A DNA stretch of 64,000 nucleotides from Larimichthys crocea. Lineage: Eukaryota > Chordata > Actinopteri > Sciaenidae. The DNA is taken from positions 20,302,005 through 20,366,004 of the forward strand of contig NC_040016.1 in the NCBI RefSeq assembly GCF_000972845.2, read 5' to 3'. Every line of letters starts with the position of its first letter. Within the stretch, counting starts at the first letter, position 1. Under the pieces are notes generated by a model. The model made no database searches, had not been told where the DNA came from, and saw nothing but the letters and a program-made list of their open reading frames with translations. This document shows, in pieces, positions 63,899 through 64,000 of the stretch. Position numbers and translations under genes: made by a program.

Positions 63899-64000
63899 AG
63901 ACGGAAAGAACGAGCTGATGATTTACTGTCACCTAAAACCTACACAAAGTTCATGTGGTGCTCCTCAGGAAATGTCTCCTAAACCAGAGGAAGTTTACAG

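Overview
The window is vertebrate nuclear DNA, almost certainly from a percomorph-type teleost. Genes are split into many short exons with GT/AG introns. The intergenic and intronic DNA is full of CA/GT microsatellites, tRNA-derived SINEs, LINE tails and small DNA transposons of kinds common in bony fish. The encoded proteins match vertebrate families closely.

Three protein-coding genes can be supported. (1) podxl2 (endoglycan), + strand, 3096-9239: twelve visible coding exons in one continuous reading phase, missing only the first (start/signal-peptide) exon, which is not recognisable in the window. The protein ends in the podocalyxin-family PDZ ligand DTHL. (2) blcap, + strand: a 5' noncoding exon near 14258, a 2.97-kb intron, and a second exon holding the complete 87-residue coding sequence (17438-17701) and a long 3' UTR with an AATAAA at 19174. 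(3) ripor3 (FAM65C), - strand, 44359 down to 23562: 24 coding exons assembled by hand, all phase-consistent, giving a complete 1,018-residue protein. blcap and ripor3 are convergent. The genes have no obvious shared pathway: PODXL2 is a cell-surface sialomucin, BLCAP a small membrane protein known for A-to-I editing, and RIPOR3 a member of a Rho-interacting cell-polarity family.

Layout: 1-3095 is upstream/intron DNA with a GC-rich hAT-like element and a dispersed repeat; 3096-9690 podxl2; 9700-14090 repeat-rich intergenic DNA (degenerate 20-bp-type minisatellite, LINE remnant, retro tails); 14090-19200 blcap; 19200-23090 intergenic DNA with no firm gene; 23090-44360 ripor3, whose introns carry nested small transposons and whose first intron contains an assembly gap flanked by near-duplicate sequence; 44360-64000 repeat-rich DNA upstream of ripor3 with no supported gene, including a 1.15-kb internally deleted piggyBac element and a probable solo LTR.

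I found no new multi-gene system. The points most worth a second look are the likely false duplication around the N gap, the deleted piggyBac element whose N- and C-terminal coding pieces are joined out of frame, the inverted repeat, uORFs and editable codons of blcap, splice sites pressed against CA/GT tracts, and an uncatalogued dispersed repeat present in at least seven copies.
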